From contig NZ_FOBG01000004.1 of the NCBI RefSeq assembly GCF_900109645.1, positions 62,001 to 126,000 of the forward strand: a stretch of 64,000 bases of DNA. Reading direction: 5' to 3'. A program made the position numbers and the translations under genes. Of this stretch, positions 33,564-41,441 are shown one piece after another. Under the pieces are notes generated by a model that was not told where the DNA came from, searched no databases, and saw only the letters and a program-made list of their open reading frames with translations. The stretch is from Duganella sp. CF402. Lineage in GTDB: Bacteria > Pseudomonadota > Gammaproteobacteria > Burkholderiales > Burkholderiaceae_D. Within the stretch, counting starts at the first letter, position 1, and each line of letters begins with the position of its first letter.

Positions 33564-33986
33564 ATGACGGAAGAATTTAGTCACTTGCAGAAACGGTATG
33601 TCAATTATTGCCGGTTATTGGCCCCGTATCGGCCTAGATATCCCAATCAGAATAAAATCCAGACTCGACGTCAAGACGATGGCTCGCCGCACGTTGAGAT
33701 AGTAGATGGTCGCTACCACTATGTAGTCACTGAGCGCGGCTCGGAATATGAGAGACGAATTGCCGAAGATGAGGACGAACTTCTGTACTGGCTGATGAGC
33801 GATGTAATAACCGGAATCGCTTTGGAGATCGAAGTGAATAATAGAATAATTGGACAAGATTCGAGACGTCAATGGTTCTCCAAAAGCATTGAGCTTCTAG
33901 ATCGTCTCAGTTCGGTATGGGCAGGCCGAAAAGAGTCTGAGTATGAGAAGGTGCTTACTAGGCATCCTTTCCGCGACGACCATTAA
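33564..33986 (+). CDS. Imm63-type immunity protein
   Basis: This 140-residue soluble protein matches the Imm63 family of polymorphic-toxin immunity proteins as I know it. The signature runs YHYVVTERGSEYERRIAEDEDELLYWL (about 51-77), then NNRIIGQDSRRQWFSKSIELLDRLS and a C-terminal LTRHPFRDD. Such proteins are thought to neutralise a cognate toxin delivered by neighbouring cells. No toxin gene with a matching domain lies nearby, so this would be an orphan immunity gene, as in polyimmunity loci. It lies between repeats R4 and R5. Confidence 0.75.
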   Translation: MTEEFSHLQKRYVNYCRLLAPYRPRYPNQNKIQTRRQDDGSPHVEIVDGRYHYVVTERGSEYERRIAEDEDELLYWLMSDVITGIALEIEVNNRIIGQDSRRQWFSKSIELLDRLSSVWAGRKESEYEKVLTRHPFRDDH

Positions 33987-34006
33987 TATCTGCCTGCACC
34001 TACCGC

Positions 34007-34030
34007 GTACGGCCAAAAGCAGACCTCGCC
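34007..34030 (+). repeat. Island repeat R5
   Basis: GTACGGCCAAAAGCAGACC and flank lie 20 bp after the preceding stop and 17 bp before the next start. Confidence 0.7.
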
Positions 34031-34047
34031 AATATTGTCCATTCCGA

Positions 34048-34416
34048 ATGAATCCATTCACGCACAATTCTAAGCTTGTATCGCACTGGTTATTGCCGCA
34101 ATCGGTTCCTCACGCAGTGCTCCCGCTTGTAGAGGCTCTTCGTAAAAAAGGCATTAATGTCTGCCGCATTGGACTGGAGAATCCGAAAGCGCCTACACAC
34201 TATGTCTTCGTGGACCAGCCGTTTGATGCTCAAGCATTACTGTCCAATCTGCCCGACACCAACGGTCTGAGCATCGATCCTAGTGGATCAGGAATTAATT
34301 CCATCGAATATGTATGGGTGGGGTTCGAGCCCAATGTTTGTGGGCCGGAATCCGGAGCAAGCAAGACTATACTGCAAGTAGTAAACAATAAGTCTTGGTG
34401 GAAATTTTGGGGCTAG
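34048..34416 (+). CDS. Uncharacterised small protein of the island
   Basis: This 122-residue soluble protein begins MNPFTHNSKLVSHWLLPQSV and ends KSWWKFWG. No motif I recognise; it looks like a small alpha/beta domain. I start it at 34048, just after repeat R5; a longer in-frame reading from 33943 would begin inside the Imm63-like gene and cross the repeat. The tryptophan-rich tail is unusual. Confidence 0.58.
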   Translation: MNPFTHNSKLVSHWLLPQSVPHAVLPLVEALRKKGINVCRIGLENPKAPTHYVFVDQPFDAQALLSNLPDTNGLSIDPSGSGINSIEYVWVGFEPNVCGPESGASKTILQVVNNKSWWKFWG

Positions 34417-34431
34417 ACTACCAAGTCGGTA

Positions 34432-34453
34432 ATTGGCCAATGGCGGTTCGTCG
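34432..34453 (+). repeat. Island repeat R6
   Basis: ATTGGCCAATGGCGGTTC and flank lie 15 bp after the preceding stop. This is the most divergent of the clear copies (TGGC in place of WAGC). Confidence 0.6.
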
Positions 34454-34528
34454 CTGCACTATCTAGTTAATAAAGTACAAGAATCATATTGGGTATGGAA
34501 AACTAAATATCGTATATAGGGAAGATAA

Positions 34529-35974
34529 ATTCGACGATTCGCTTTGTTTCTTAGTAGTGAGAAATATCAGCAGTATGATGAAACTCCATATTGCCACGCG
34601 GACGCGGCGAAGCTCTGTGAAACACTATTGGAAAATTGTGATTATTTAATTGAGAATACGCTCTCCTTAGCCTTAGAGCCAGGCGACGGCAAAGGTGCGG
34701 CTGAGATAATCGAGAAGGTGACTGATTTATTTGAAAGATCAGAAGATGGTGATTCAATTCTCTTCTTCTTTGCAGGGCACGGAGCAGCTATCGACAACGA
34801 AACCTATCTAATTCTGCCTGACACCTCGCGAAGTAACGTTCCGGGAACATCATTGAAGTTGTCAGATATCGAATATCTTCTCAGTAAAAATAAACGATTA
34901 AATATCAGGATATTTGACTGCTGTCACTCTGGAGAGGGAAGTCGAGACGCAGTGCCGCGCACAGAGGCTGATTCATTTATGAGAGCAATTCTCTCTGGTG
35001 GGACTGACTGTAGTATGACCTTCGCCAGTTGCGCAGTTCATGAGAAATCATACAGCGACGAGTCCATTGGGCATGGAATTTTCACATCATCATTAATAGC
35101 AGCAATTAAAGACCAGAAAGCCGATTCGCACGTCTATGCGGAGACGGTGAAAATCGCAGTCTGCGACGCAGTTCAACAATGGTGTCAAAGTCGCGGTAAG
35201 TCGCAAACGCCGACCCTTCGAGTGCAAGTTACAGGCAACATGCCTTTTGCAAAGCGCAAAGCATTGCAAGTCCAAGGTAGTATCCCTGTTACGACAACTC
35301 TACCGCTTTCGAAGAGGCTCGAGAATGCTCGAAAGATTGAAGTTGTCGATGAGCGTTTCTATCCCGATTTAAAAGCCTCGTTAAGTCTTTTAGAAACAAA
35401 ATTAAATAATCTTTTCGCCGCTGAAGATCTATATGGCATATTGCTGAAGAAAACGCCAACGAAAAAAGTTGAAGACATCCCGGCATTTTTGAAAGAAAGA
35501 ATACTTGTGAGGATGAAGTCCCATAGGACTATGCACACAATGGAAGCAGTTCGGGTTGAGCGACCGCAGTTGAAGAGCGCCTTCAGTTCGATATTTGAAA
35601 GCAAACCAGTCTTCGATACTAATTATTATATAAATCAAAAAGATGAGATGCCGGATTGTTTTTTAACTTTTGAAAGCGTGACTGACGGCTATATTCCTTC
35701 TACAACGTTCTTTGTCTACATTTGCCCTCTTCAGGCGTCAGTTGCAATCTTGGTAGGTTATTACTTTGATCGAGCATTCTATGATGCAGAGTCAGACTAT
35801 CATATCCAGAAACTTTCTCATAAAATCTACTCGGTTGGCGATTTCCGAGAGAAAAAATATCTTGACGATCTTTCCTCTTTAGTACAGACATTTCAATTCG
35901 ACTTAGGCATTCAAATCAACGAACGGTTAACCTATCTTGAAAAAGAACTGGATACAGTTGAGAAAGGAAAGTAG
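34529..35974 (+). CDS. Caspase-family (C14, metacaspase-like) protease
   Basis: This is a protein of about 480 residues. The N-terminal caspase domain has its His in FFFAGHGA (His84 from this start) and the catalytic Cys in FDCCHSGEG (Cys132), with a later SxxHGxFTSSL strand. The next 300 residues match nothing I recognise. I start it at an ATT: AGGGAAG (34518-34524) is well spaced before it, and IRRFALFLSSEKYQQY restores the first strand of the caspase fold. The first conventional start, TTG at 34544, would cut that strand. A mutated ATG is the other explanation. The gene is strongly AT-rich and closes the repeat-punctuated array. Bacterial caspases cleave target proteins in several conflict systems. 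Confidence 0.82.
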   Translation: MRRFALFLSSEKYQQYDETPYCHADAAKLCETLLENCDYLIENTLSLALEPGDGKGAAEIIEKVTDLFERSEDGDSILFFFAGHGAAIDNETYLILPDTSRSNVPGTSLKLSDIEYLLSKNKRLNIRIFDCCHSGEGSRDAVPRTEADSFMRAILSGGTDCSMTFASCAVHEKSYSDESIGHGIFTSSLIAAIKDQKADSHVYAETVKIAVCDAVQQWCQSRGKSQTPTLRVQVTGNMPFAKRKALQVQGSIPVTTTLPLSKRLENARKIEVVDERFYPDLKASLSLLETKLNNLFAAEDLYGILLKKTPTKKVEDIPAFLKERILVRMKSHRTMHTMEAVRVERPQLKSAFSSIFESKPVFDTNYYINQKDEMPDCFLTFESVTDGYIPSTTFFVYICPLQASVAILVGYYFDRAFYDAESDYHIQKLSHKIYSVGDFREKKYLDDLSSLVQTFQFDLGIQINERLTYLEKELDTVEKGK

Positions 35975-35980
35975 CAACGG

Positions 35981-36000
35981 TTGGGCGAAATGCCGCTCGC
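35981..36000 (+). repeat. Possible decayed island repeat R7
   Basis: TTGGGCGAAATGCCGCTCGC lies 6 bp after the caspase stop. It is only loosely similar to R6, but its position fits the pattern of the other copies. Confidence 0.3.
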
Positions 36001-36055
36001 TTTCACTCTTTCTCAACTCTGGTTCAATGTCCGAGTCACGCCCTGAGGTGCTCCG

Positions 36056-37317
36056 TCAAGCCGCAGGCGCAGTTGAATTGCCGAGGGCTGAGCCTTTCTG
36101 CCGTAGTTTTGCCATGTACCGTGCTTCGTCGTATGGCACACGGCTCTGCCAGCAACGGAAAAGTATGCGTAGCCATTTGAAGGCTAAAGCTCGTACAGCC
36201 GCTTGGTAGGAACTTCCCTTGGCACGCTGTTGTCGATAGTAGCTACCGGCCCAGTCCGACTTGTTGATGGTTTGGCCTGCCCACTCGACAAATGTCTGGC
36301 GAACGAAGGTCGGGCACTGCCATCGCCAGTGCACCCAGCGTTTCTTACCGCTTCGCTCAGTCACGGGGGCCACACCTGAGTATTGCTGCAACTCCTTCGC
36401 GGAAGCGAACCGTTCGCGTTGTTCGCCAAACGCCACCAGAAGTCGCGGCGCCAGTGTAGGACCAGCTCCCGGCAAGGCCGCGAATAATTCAAAATCCGGT
36501 AGGGTCGGGGCCAGACGGGCAATGGCGTCGTCGAAGCGCTCAATGGCCTTTAACGCGACTTTGATTTGTTCAATCAGTACCAGCGTTTCCAGCAGGTGCG
36601 GAGCAATGATCGCACGTCCTGCGTCAATGGCCTCGCGGCTTTGATTGCCGCCATCCTCGCATCAATTACCGACGCACGTCTGGCGTTGTGTTCCTTGAAG
36701 AACCTGTCGAGAGTTGCTAGGCGCGCGCCCTGAGCTTTCTCCAGGGTTGGCCAACGCGTGATGAAATCACAGAACAAAATGGTGTCGTGGTGGTCGAACC
36801 ATTCCAGAACATGGGGGTAATACTGCTTAAGCGTATTGGTGAGACGATTGGTAAATCGTGTCTTGACCCCAATGAGTTCGCGACGCCGCTCCACAAAACT
36901 CAACAGTGCCCTCATTGCCGGACTCTGCGGTTCGATAGGCTTAAAGCGCTCTGGATGACGTAGCAACAAATCTAAGGCTAGCTCGGCATCCGTGGGGTCG
37001 TCTTTTGCGCGGCTCGGCTTAAACGCCTGACGGTACTTGGCCAATGTTGCAGGGTTAATCGGAAACAGTACGAGAAAATCGTACTTCTGCAGTGCGTACA
37101 CCAATGGGCCTTTCGTCAATTCCAGACCGATGGCGATTTTACCGCCATAGCGGCGGTGCAGGTTACCAACCCACTCGTCAATATGTGCAGCCTGGCTTGA
37201 AAAGACTCCGAACTCTCGTTGTGTTCCGCCAGCCACCTGCAAGCAGAAATCATGCTTTGCATCGGCCCAATCAATGCCTACGTAGACGGTAAAGCATGCC
37301 TCGTCAAAATGGTCCAT
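36056..37317 (-). pseudogene. IS110-family transposase, frameshifted
   Basis: The N-terminal DEDD recombinase domain (from MDHFDEACF at 37317) shows YVGIDWADAKHDF, GLELTKGP and KDDPTDAELALDLL. The C-terminal transposase_20 domain (GAGPTLAPRLLVAF, then SGVAPVTERSGKKRW) continues in another frame. The frames part near 36611-36615, where the reading switches from LTQDV to an IIAPHLLETLVLIEQ frame. Adding one G there would restore a single protein of roughly 420 residues. The enzyme is probably inactive unless ribosomal frameshifting occurs. Confidence 0.88.
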
Positions 37318-37440
37318 CAGACACCTCCCTAAGTGCTAGGATGATCAATGGGATCATGCATGCTTGTGCTCTTCGAAGGCAATATAGCGAGCCGGTCGGA
37401 CGGCAAACCCTGAGTATTCGTTTTCGAACACAAGCACACC
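36056..37440 (-). mobile_element. IS110-family insertion sequence at the island border
   Basis: The span covers the transposase pseudogene and at least part of the 5' non-coding end. IS110 elements lack terminal inverted repeats, so the exact ends cannot be read here. It sits 82 bp after the caspase stop codon, at the border between AT-rich island and GC-rich chromosome. Confidence 0.65.
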
Positions 37441-37500
37441 TGCGGAGCCGAAACTAACTCGGTGAACATCGGATGTTTGGGGCGGAATATTCGTGATCCG
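37318..37500 (-). ncRNA. Possible IS110 bridge RNA region
   Basis: The 390-bp stretch 37318-37707 holds no gene. IS110 elements encode a structured bridge RNA in the non-coding end ahead of the recombinase, which is this location. A long interrupted stem is visible: GCTTGTG...TTCGAA at 37362-37377 pairs with TTCGAACACAAGC at 37423-37435, with a 3-base bulge. Limits are approximate. Confidence 0.35.
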
Positions 37501-37630
37501 CAGGTGCATGTCCCGCCTTCCCATCACAACACCAACGGCGTTCCGGATATTGAGGAAAACGAGACGGACTAACTATATTGGGGCGACAGCCGCCTGTCGA
37601 CTAGCTTGCTTGGTAAAAATAGAGTCAACC

Positions 37631-37690
37631 TCCCGCTGCCTGCAAACGCGGGAATACATACTCTGCATGGACTCCCGCTGGCGCGGGAGC
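37631..37690. repeat. REP-like palindrome doublet
   Basis: TCCCGC/GCGGGA arms at 37631-37653 and CTCCCGC/GCGGGAG arms at 37673-37690 form two GC-rich palindromes. They are flanked by GTCAAC and GTTGAC. They lie just downstream of the fadH stop codon, where REP elements are typical. Confidence 0.5.
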
Positions 37691-37707
37691 GATGAGTGAG
37701 TTGACCG

Positions 37708-39753
37708 TCAGAGGCGCGATGCCAGTTCCGCGCCTTCCTTGATGGCGCGCTTGGCATCCAGTTCCGCCGCCAGCGCGGCGCCGCCGATTTTGTGGAAGCG
37801 CGGCCAGCCTGCGTTGGCTTTGATTTCTTCCTCGCTCGGCAGCAGCTCCGTCAGGCTGTCCTGACCCGCGCAGATCACCACGTTATCGACCGACAGCAAG
37901 CGCTGCTCGCCGCCCACGGTGATGTGCAGTCCATGATCGTCGATGCGGTCGTACTGCACGCCGCCGATCATCACCACGCCATTCCGCGCCAGTACCGCAC
38001 GGTGCACCCAGCCCGAGGTCTTGCCCAGGCCCGCACCGAGGCGCGAGGTCTTGCGCTGCAGGAGGTACAGCTGGCGCACCGGTTCCGGATTCTGCGCCGG
38101 CACCAGTCCACCTGGCGTGTCGCCCTTGAAGCTCACTCCCCATTCGCGCGCCCAGACATCCAGCGCCAGCGGCAACGGATGCCTGGTGTCGTGCAGCAGG
38201 AATTCGCCCATGTCGAAACCAATGCCGCCCGCGCCGATGATCGCCACGCGCTTGCCCACCGGCGCCTTGTCGCGCAGGACGTCGATGTACGACAGTACCT
38301 TCGGATGATCGATGCCTTCAATCGGCGGCTTGCGCACCTTGATGCCGGTGGCGACGATCACGTCGTCATAGCCTTCGGCCAGCAACTGCTCGCGCGTCAC
38401 GCGCACGCCCAGTTTCAACTTCACACCGGTCAGTTCGATCTTGCGGCCGAAGTAGCGGATGGTCTCAGCAAATTCTTCCTTGCCCGGCACCTGCATGGCG
38501 ATCTTGAATTGCCCGCCGATGCTGTCGGCCGAATCAAACAAGGTCACGTCGTGGCCGCATTCCGCCGCCACCGTGGATGCTGACAAGCCGGCCGGTCCCG
38601 CGCCCACCACCGCCACGCGGCGTTTCTTCGCGGCCGGTGCGTACACCAGCTCCGTCTCGTGGCAAGCGCGCGGATTCACCAGGCAGCTGGCGGTCTGGCG
38701 CGAGAAGGTGTGATCGAGGCAGGCCTGGTTGCAGCCGATGCAGGTGTTGATTTCATCGGCGCGGCCCTCGGCCGCTTTAATCACGAAATGCGAATCGGCC
38801 AGGAACGGACGCGCCATCGAGATCATGTCGGCCTCGCCGCGCTGCAGGATGCCTTCCGCTTCGGCCGGCATGTTGATGCGGTTGGACGCCACCACCGGGA
38901 TCGTCACTTCCAGCCGCAGGCGACCCGCCAGCGAAGCGAACGCGCCGCGCGGCACCGAGGTGACGATGGTCGGTACACGCGCCTCGTGCCAGCCGTAGCC
39001 AGTGTTGAGGATCGAAACGCCAGCATGCTGCAAGGCCTTGGCGACAGTCACCACATCCTCCCACGTGTTGCCGCCTTCAACGAGGTCCAGCAGCGAGTGG
39101 CGATACATGATGATGAAGTCATTGCCCACTTCCGCGCGGATGCGCTTGACGATTTCCACCGCGAGGCGCATGCGGTTCTCGATGCTGCCGCCCCACTTGT
39201 CGGTGCGCAGGTTGGTGCGCGTGCACAGGAATTGATTCAGCAGATAACCTTCGCTGCCCATCACCTCCACGCCGTCGTAGCCGGCGTCGCGCGCCAGCCT
39301 GGCGCAGCGGGCGTAATCGCGGATGGTCGTCTCAATACCAGCCTCGGTCAGCGCGCGCGGCTTGAACGGCGAGATCGGCGATTTCTTCTCCGACGCCGAC
39401 ACCACGAAAGGCTGATAGCCATAACGGCCAGCGTGCAAAATTTGCATCAGGATCTTGCCGCCCTCTTCGTGCACCGCCCTGGTCACACGGCGATGATTAA
39501 GTACGTCGCCCTTGAAGTTGAGCGTACCTCCAAAGGGTAGCAGCCACCCCGACCTGTTAGGTGAAATGCCGCCGGTGACGATCAAACCTACGCCGCCGCG
39601 CGCGCGTTCACGATAGAATGCGGCCAGTTTGCCGTAGTTGTAGAAGCGGTCTTCCAGGCCGGTGTGCATCGATCCCATGATGACGCGATTGCGCAGCGTG
39701 GTGAATCCCAGGTCGAGTGGGGCCAGCAGGTGAGGGTAGTTTGTAGTTTTCAT
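37708..39753 (-). CDS. fadH: NADPH-dependent 2,4-dienoyl-CoA reductase
   Basis: This 681-residue enzyme removes pre-existing double bonds during beta-oxidation of unsaturated fatty acids. An N-terminal OYE-type FMN barrel (APLDLGFTTLRNRVIMGSMHTGLED) is followed by the 4Fe-4S cluster motif CIGCNQACLDHTF with a downstream Cys. A C-terminal FAD/NADPH module has VAVVGAGPAGLSAS and VAIIGAGGIGFDMGEF. The ATG at 39753 starts the conserved protein; an in-frame TTG at 39774 adds seven residues. It stands alone on its strand. Confidence 0.93.
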   Translation of the reverse strand: MKTTNYPHLLAPLDLGFTTLRNRVIMGSMHTGLEDRFYNYGKLAAFYRERARGGVGLIVTGGISPNRSGWLLPFGGTLNFKGDVLNHRRVTRAVHEEGGKILMQILHAGRYGYQPFVVSASEKKSPISPFKPRALTEAGIETTIRDYARCARLARDAGYDGVEVMGSEGYLLNQFLCTRTNLRTDKWGGSIENRMRLAVEIVKRIRAEVGNDFIIMYRHSLLDLVEGGNTWEDVVTVAKALQHAGVSILNTGYGWHEARVPTIVTSVPRGAFASLAGRLRLEVTIPVVASNRINMPAEAEGILQRGEADMISMARPFLADSHFVIKAAEGRADEINTCIGCNQACLDHTFSRQTASCLVNPRACHETELVYAPAAKKRRVAVVGAGPAGLSASTVAAECGHDVTLFDSADSIGGQFKIAMQVPGKEEFAETIRYFGRKIELTGVKLKLGVRVTREQLLAEGYDDVIVATGIKVRKPPIEGIDHPKVLSYIDVLRDKAPVGKRVAIIGAGGIGFDMGEFLLHDTRHPLPLALDVWAREWGVSFKGDTPGGLVPAQNPEPVRQLYLLQRKTSRLGAGLGKTSGWVHRAVLARNGVVMIGGVQYDRIDDHGLHITVGGEQRLLSVDNVVICAGQDSLTELLPSEEEIKANAGWPRFHKIGGAALAAELDAKRAIKEGAELASRL

Positions 39754-39849
39754 AATGCCCGCATTTAATCCCAATTCTCTAGATATGGGCTTCTAAAGTC
39801 CGTGCGTGCCGCGCTTGTATTCTGCCACCCTTTACCGTACGCTGGTCAA

Positions 39850-40449
39850 ATGATGCGATTCCTTCTGTTTTTGTTGTTAGGTGCGGCCGCCCAGCTGGCA
39901 TTGGCGCAAGCACCGAAGCTTGAATTGCCCAAGTTGGAGGTGTCAGTCAACCGCGCGGACCACGAAGGCCAGCATATGTACGAGGTGGATGCCACCGGCA
40001 CGGTGGCGGCGCCGCTGCCCAAGGTGTGGCGCATCCTCACCGGCTACGAACGCATGGCCGAATTCGTGCCCGACATGGAGTCGTGCAAGGTCCTGTCCCG
40101 CAATGGGAATGAGGTGATCATTGAACAATTCGGCGTGGCCCGCTTCCTGTTCATGTCCAAGACCATCCACCTGATCGTGCGCGCCATCGAGCAGCCCATG
40201 TCGTCGATCGATATCTCGCTGATCTCGGGCGACATGAAGCACTATGAATCGCATTGGGAGTTGATCCCGGTGCCGGAAACCGGCGGCACCAAGATTGTCT
40301 ACAAGGGTCGCCTGATGCCGAACTTCTACGTGCCCGGCATCCTCGGCTCGAAGATGATACGCGGCGATATCGAACGCATGATGAGCGCCGTGCTGGCGCG
40401 CCTTGATCGCAAGGACGCGCCGAGGGTCGAAGCTATTCCCCAGCCATGA
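39850..40449 (+). CDS. Secreted START/polyketide-cyclase-like (SRPBCC) protein
   Basis: This protein of about 199 residues has a signal peptide (MMRFLLFLLLGAAAQLALAQ) and a SRPBCC helix-grip domain (VDATGTVAAPLPKVWRILTGYERMAEFVPDMESCKVL). Such domains bind hydrophobic ligands; this exported subtype is uncharacterised. Two adjacent ATGs at 39850 and 39853 are possible starts, and an upstream in-frame start would place extra residues before the signal. The gene is divergent from fadH, with a REP palindrome directly after its stop. Confidence 0.82.
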   Translation: MMRFLLFLLLGAAAQLALAQAPKLELPKLEVSVNRADHEGQHMYEVDATGTVAAPLPKVWRILTGYERMAEFVPDMESCKVLSRNGNEVIIEQFGVARFLFMSKTIHLIVRAIEQPMSSIDISLISGDMKHYESHWELIPVPETGGTKIVYKGRLMPNFYVPGILGSKMIRGDIERMMSAVLARLDRKDAPRVEAIPQP

Positions 40450-40450
40450 C

Positions 40451-40476
40451 GTCATTCCGGCGTAGGCCGGAATGAC
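40451..40476. repeat. REP-like palindrome
   Basis: GTCATTCCGGC and GCCGGAATGAC arms lie around a GTAG centre, between the convergent SRPBCC gene and the gene at 40482. The same family recurs at 48127 and 48180. Confidence 0.75.
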
Positions 40477-40481
40477 AGCGG

Positions 40482-40934
40482 TCAGGCTAGATACGCATCC
40501 TTGGAGCGCAGCTCGGCGAAGTTTTCCAGGTTGCCGATCTTGATCAGCACCGGATTCAAACTCAATTGCGCCTGCATGGCGCGCCATGCGAACTGCCACT
40601 CCTGTTCCTGCGCCTCGGCCACCGTCTTGGTGAAGGCCGCGCCCAGCGCCGCGCGGGTGCCGTATTCGATGGCGCCATCAATCCCCGCCCAGCTAGGCAA
40701 GGTGCGCTGCACCGCGCGGTGGACGCGCTCGCCGAATTCCTCGGTATTGTGGATGATCAGGCAAGCGTCGGCCGAGAACAGCTCGAACAGCTTGGGATCC
40801 CAGGCCTGGGAGAAGCTCAGGGTCAGGCAATTGGAGGCCGGACGCAGGATGAACTGGCCCTGGCTCAGCGCCAGTTCCAGGTCTTCGCGCACGCCGTAGC
40901 GGTACAGGGTGGGCGGGCGTTGGTAGTCGTGCAT
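40482..40934 (-). CDS. Conserved hypothetical protein
   Basis: This 150-residue soluble protein begins MHDYQRPPTLYRYGVREDLELALSQGQFILRPAS and contains CLTLSFSQAWDPKLFELFSADACLIIHNTEEFGERV. It is predicted alpha/beta without signal or membrane segment. I do not recognise a named family. The start follows only a weak GAG-type ribosome site. It lies 21 bp downstream of the DUF2721 gene on the same strand and may be co-transcribed with it. Confidence 0.7.
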   Translation of the reverse strand: MHDYQRPPTLYRYGVREDLELALSQGQFILRPASNCLTLSFSQAWDPKLFELFSADACLIIHNTEEFGERVHRAVQRTLPSWAGIDGAIEYGTRAALGAAFTKTVAEAQEQEWQFAWRAMQAQLSLNPVLIKIGNLENFAELRSKDAYLA

Positions 40935-40955
40935 GATGTACTCACATAAAAAAGT

Positions 40956-41405
40956 TTAACGCTTGCGGCGGACGTGGCGCTGGGAACGCATCCACGCCGA
41001 CGCAATGAAGATTTCGCGCAGCAGCGATACAAAGCTGCCGACCAGGCATAGCACCGACACCACAAAGGTGCCGGCAATGTATTTGTCGAGGCTCAGGTTC
41101 GTAATATCGCCGAGGAACAGCATCGCCACGATCACGCACACAAACAGCCCGCAGGCGGTCGACAGCGCAATCGACATGTTGATCAGATGCGAACGGCGAT
41201 ACAGCACATCCAGCTCATTCAGGTACGGGTCGCTGTAGGCGACGTCGAGCCGGTCTTCCAGCACGCGCGAGCGGTCGATGATGCGCGCCAGCCTGTTCGT
41301 CAGCACGATCAGGTTGGTGCACACGCCCGACAGCAGGAACACCGGCGCAATCGCCAGCTGGATGATGTGACCGATATCGCCGGTCTGGATGTTCATGATG
41401 GCCAT
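40956..41405 (-). CDS. DUF2721-family membrane protein
   Basis: This 149-residue protein has three predicted membrane segments: IIQLAIAPVFLLSGVCTNLIVL, MSIALSTACGLFVCVIVAMLFL and YIAGTFVVSVLCLVGSFVSLL. The loop NRLARIIDRSRVLEDRL after the first segment is the hallmark of DUF2721. Function is unknown. The start could be the first ATG (41405) or the one three codons later; neither has a strong ribosome site. Confidence 0.85.
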   Translation of the reverse strand: MAIMNIQTGDIGHIIQLAIAPVFLLSGVCTNLIVLTNRLARIIDRSRVLEDRLDVAYSDPYLNELDVLYRRSHLINMSIALSTACGLFVCVIVAMLFLGDITNLSLDKYIAGTFVVSVLCLVGSFVSLLREIFIASAWMRSQRHVRRKR

Positions 41406-41441
41406 GTTTTATTTTATTGTTATCGAGTAGTTCACAGTGTA

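Noticed and set aside
31826..34453. Integron gene cassettes with attC sites
   Set aside because: The repeats between the small genes lack the RYYYAAC/GTTRRRY core sites, and no integrase gene is present.
31826..36000. CRISPR array
   Set aside because: The repeats are hundreds of bases apart, degenerate and separated by genes, with no cas gene in the window.
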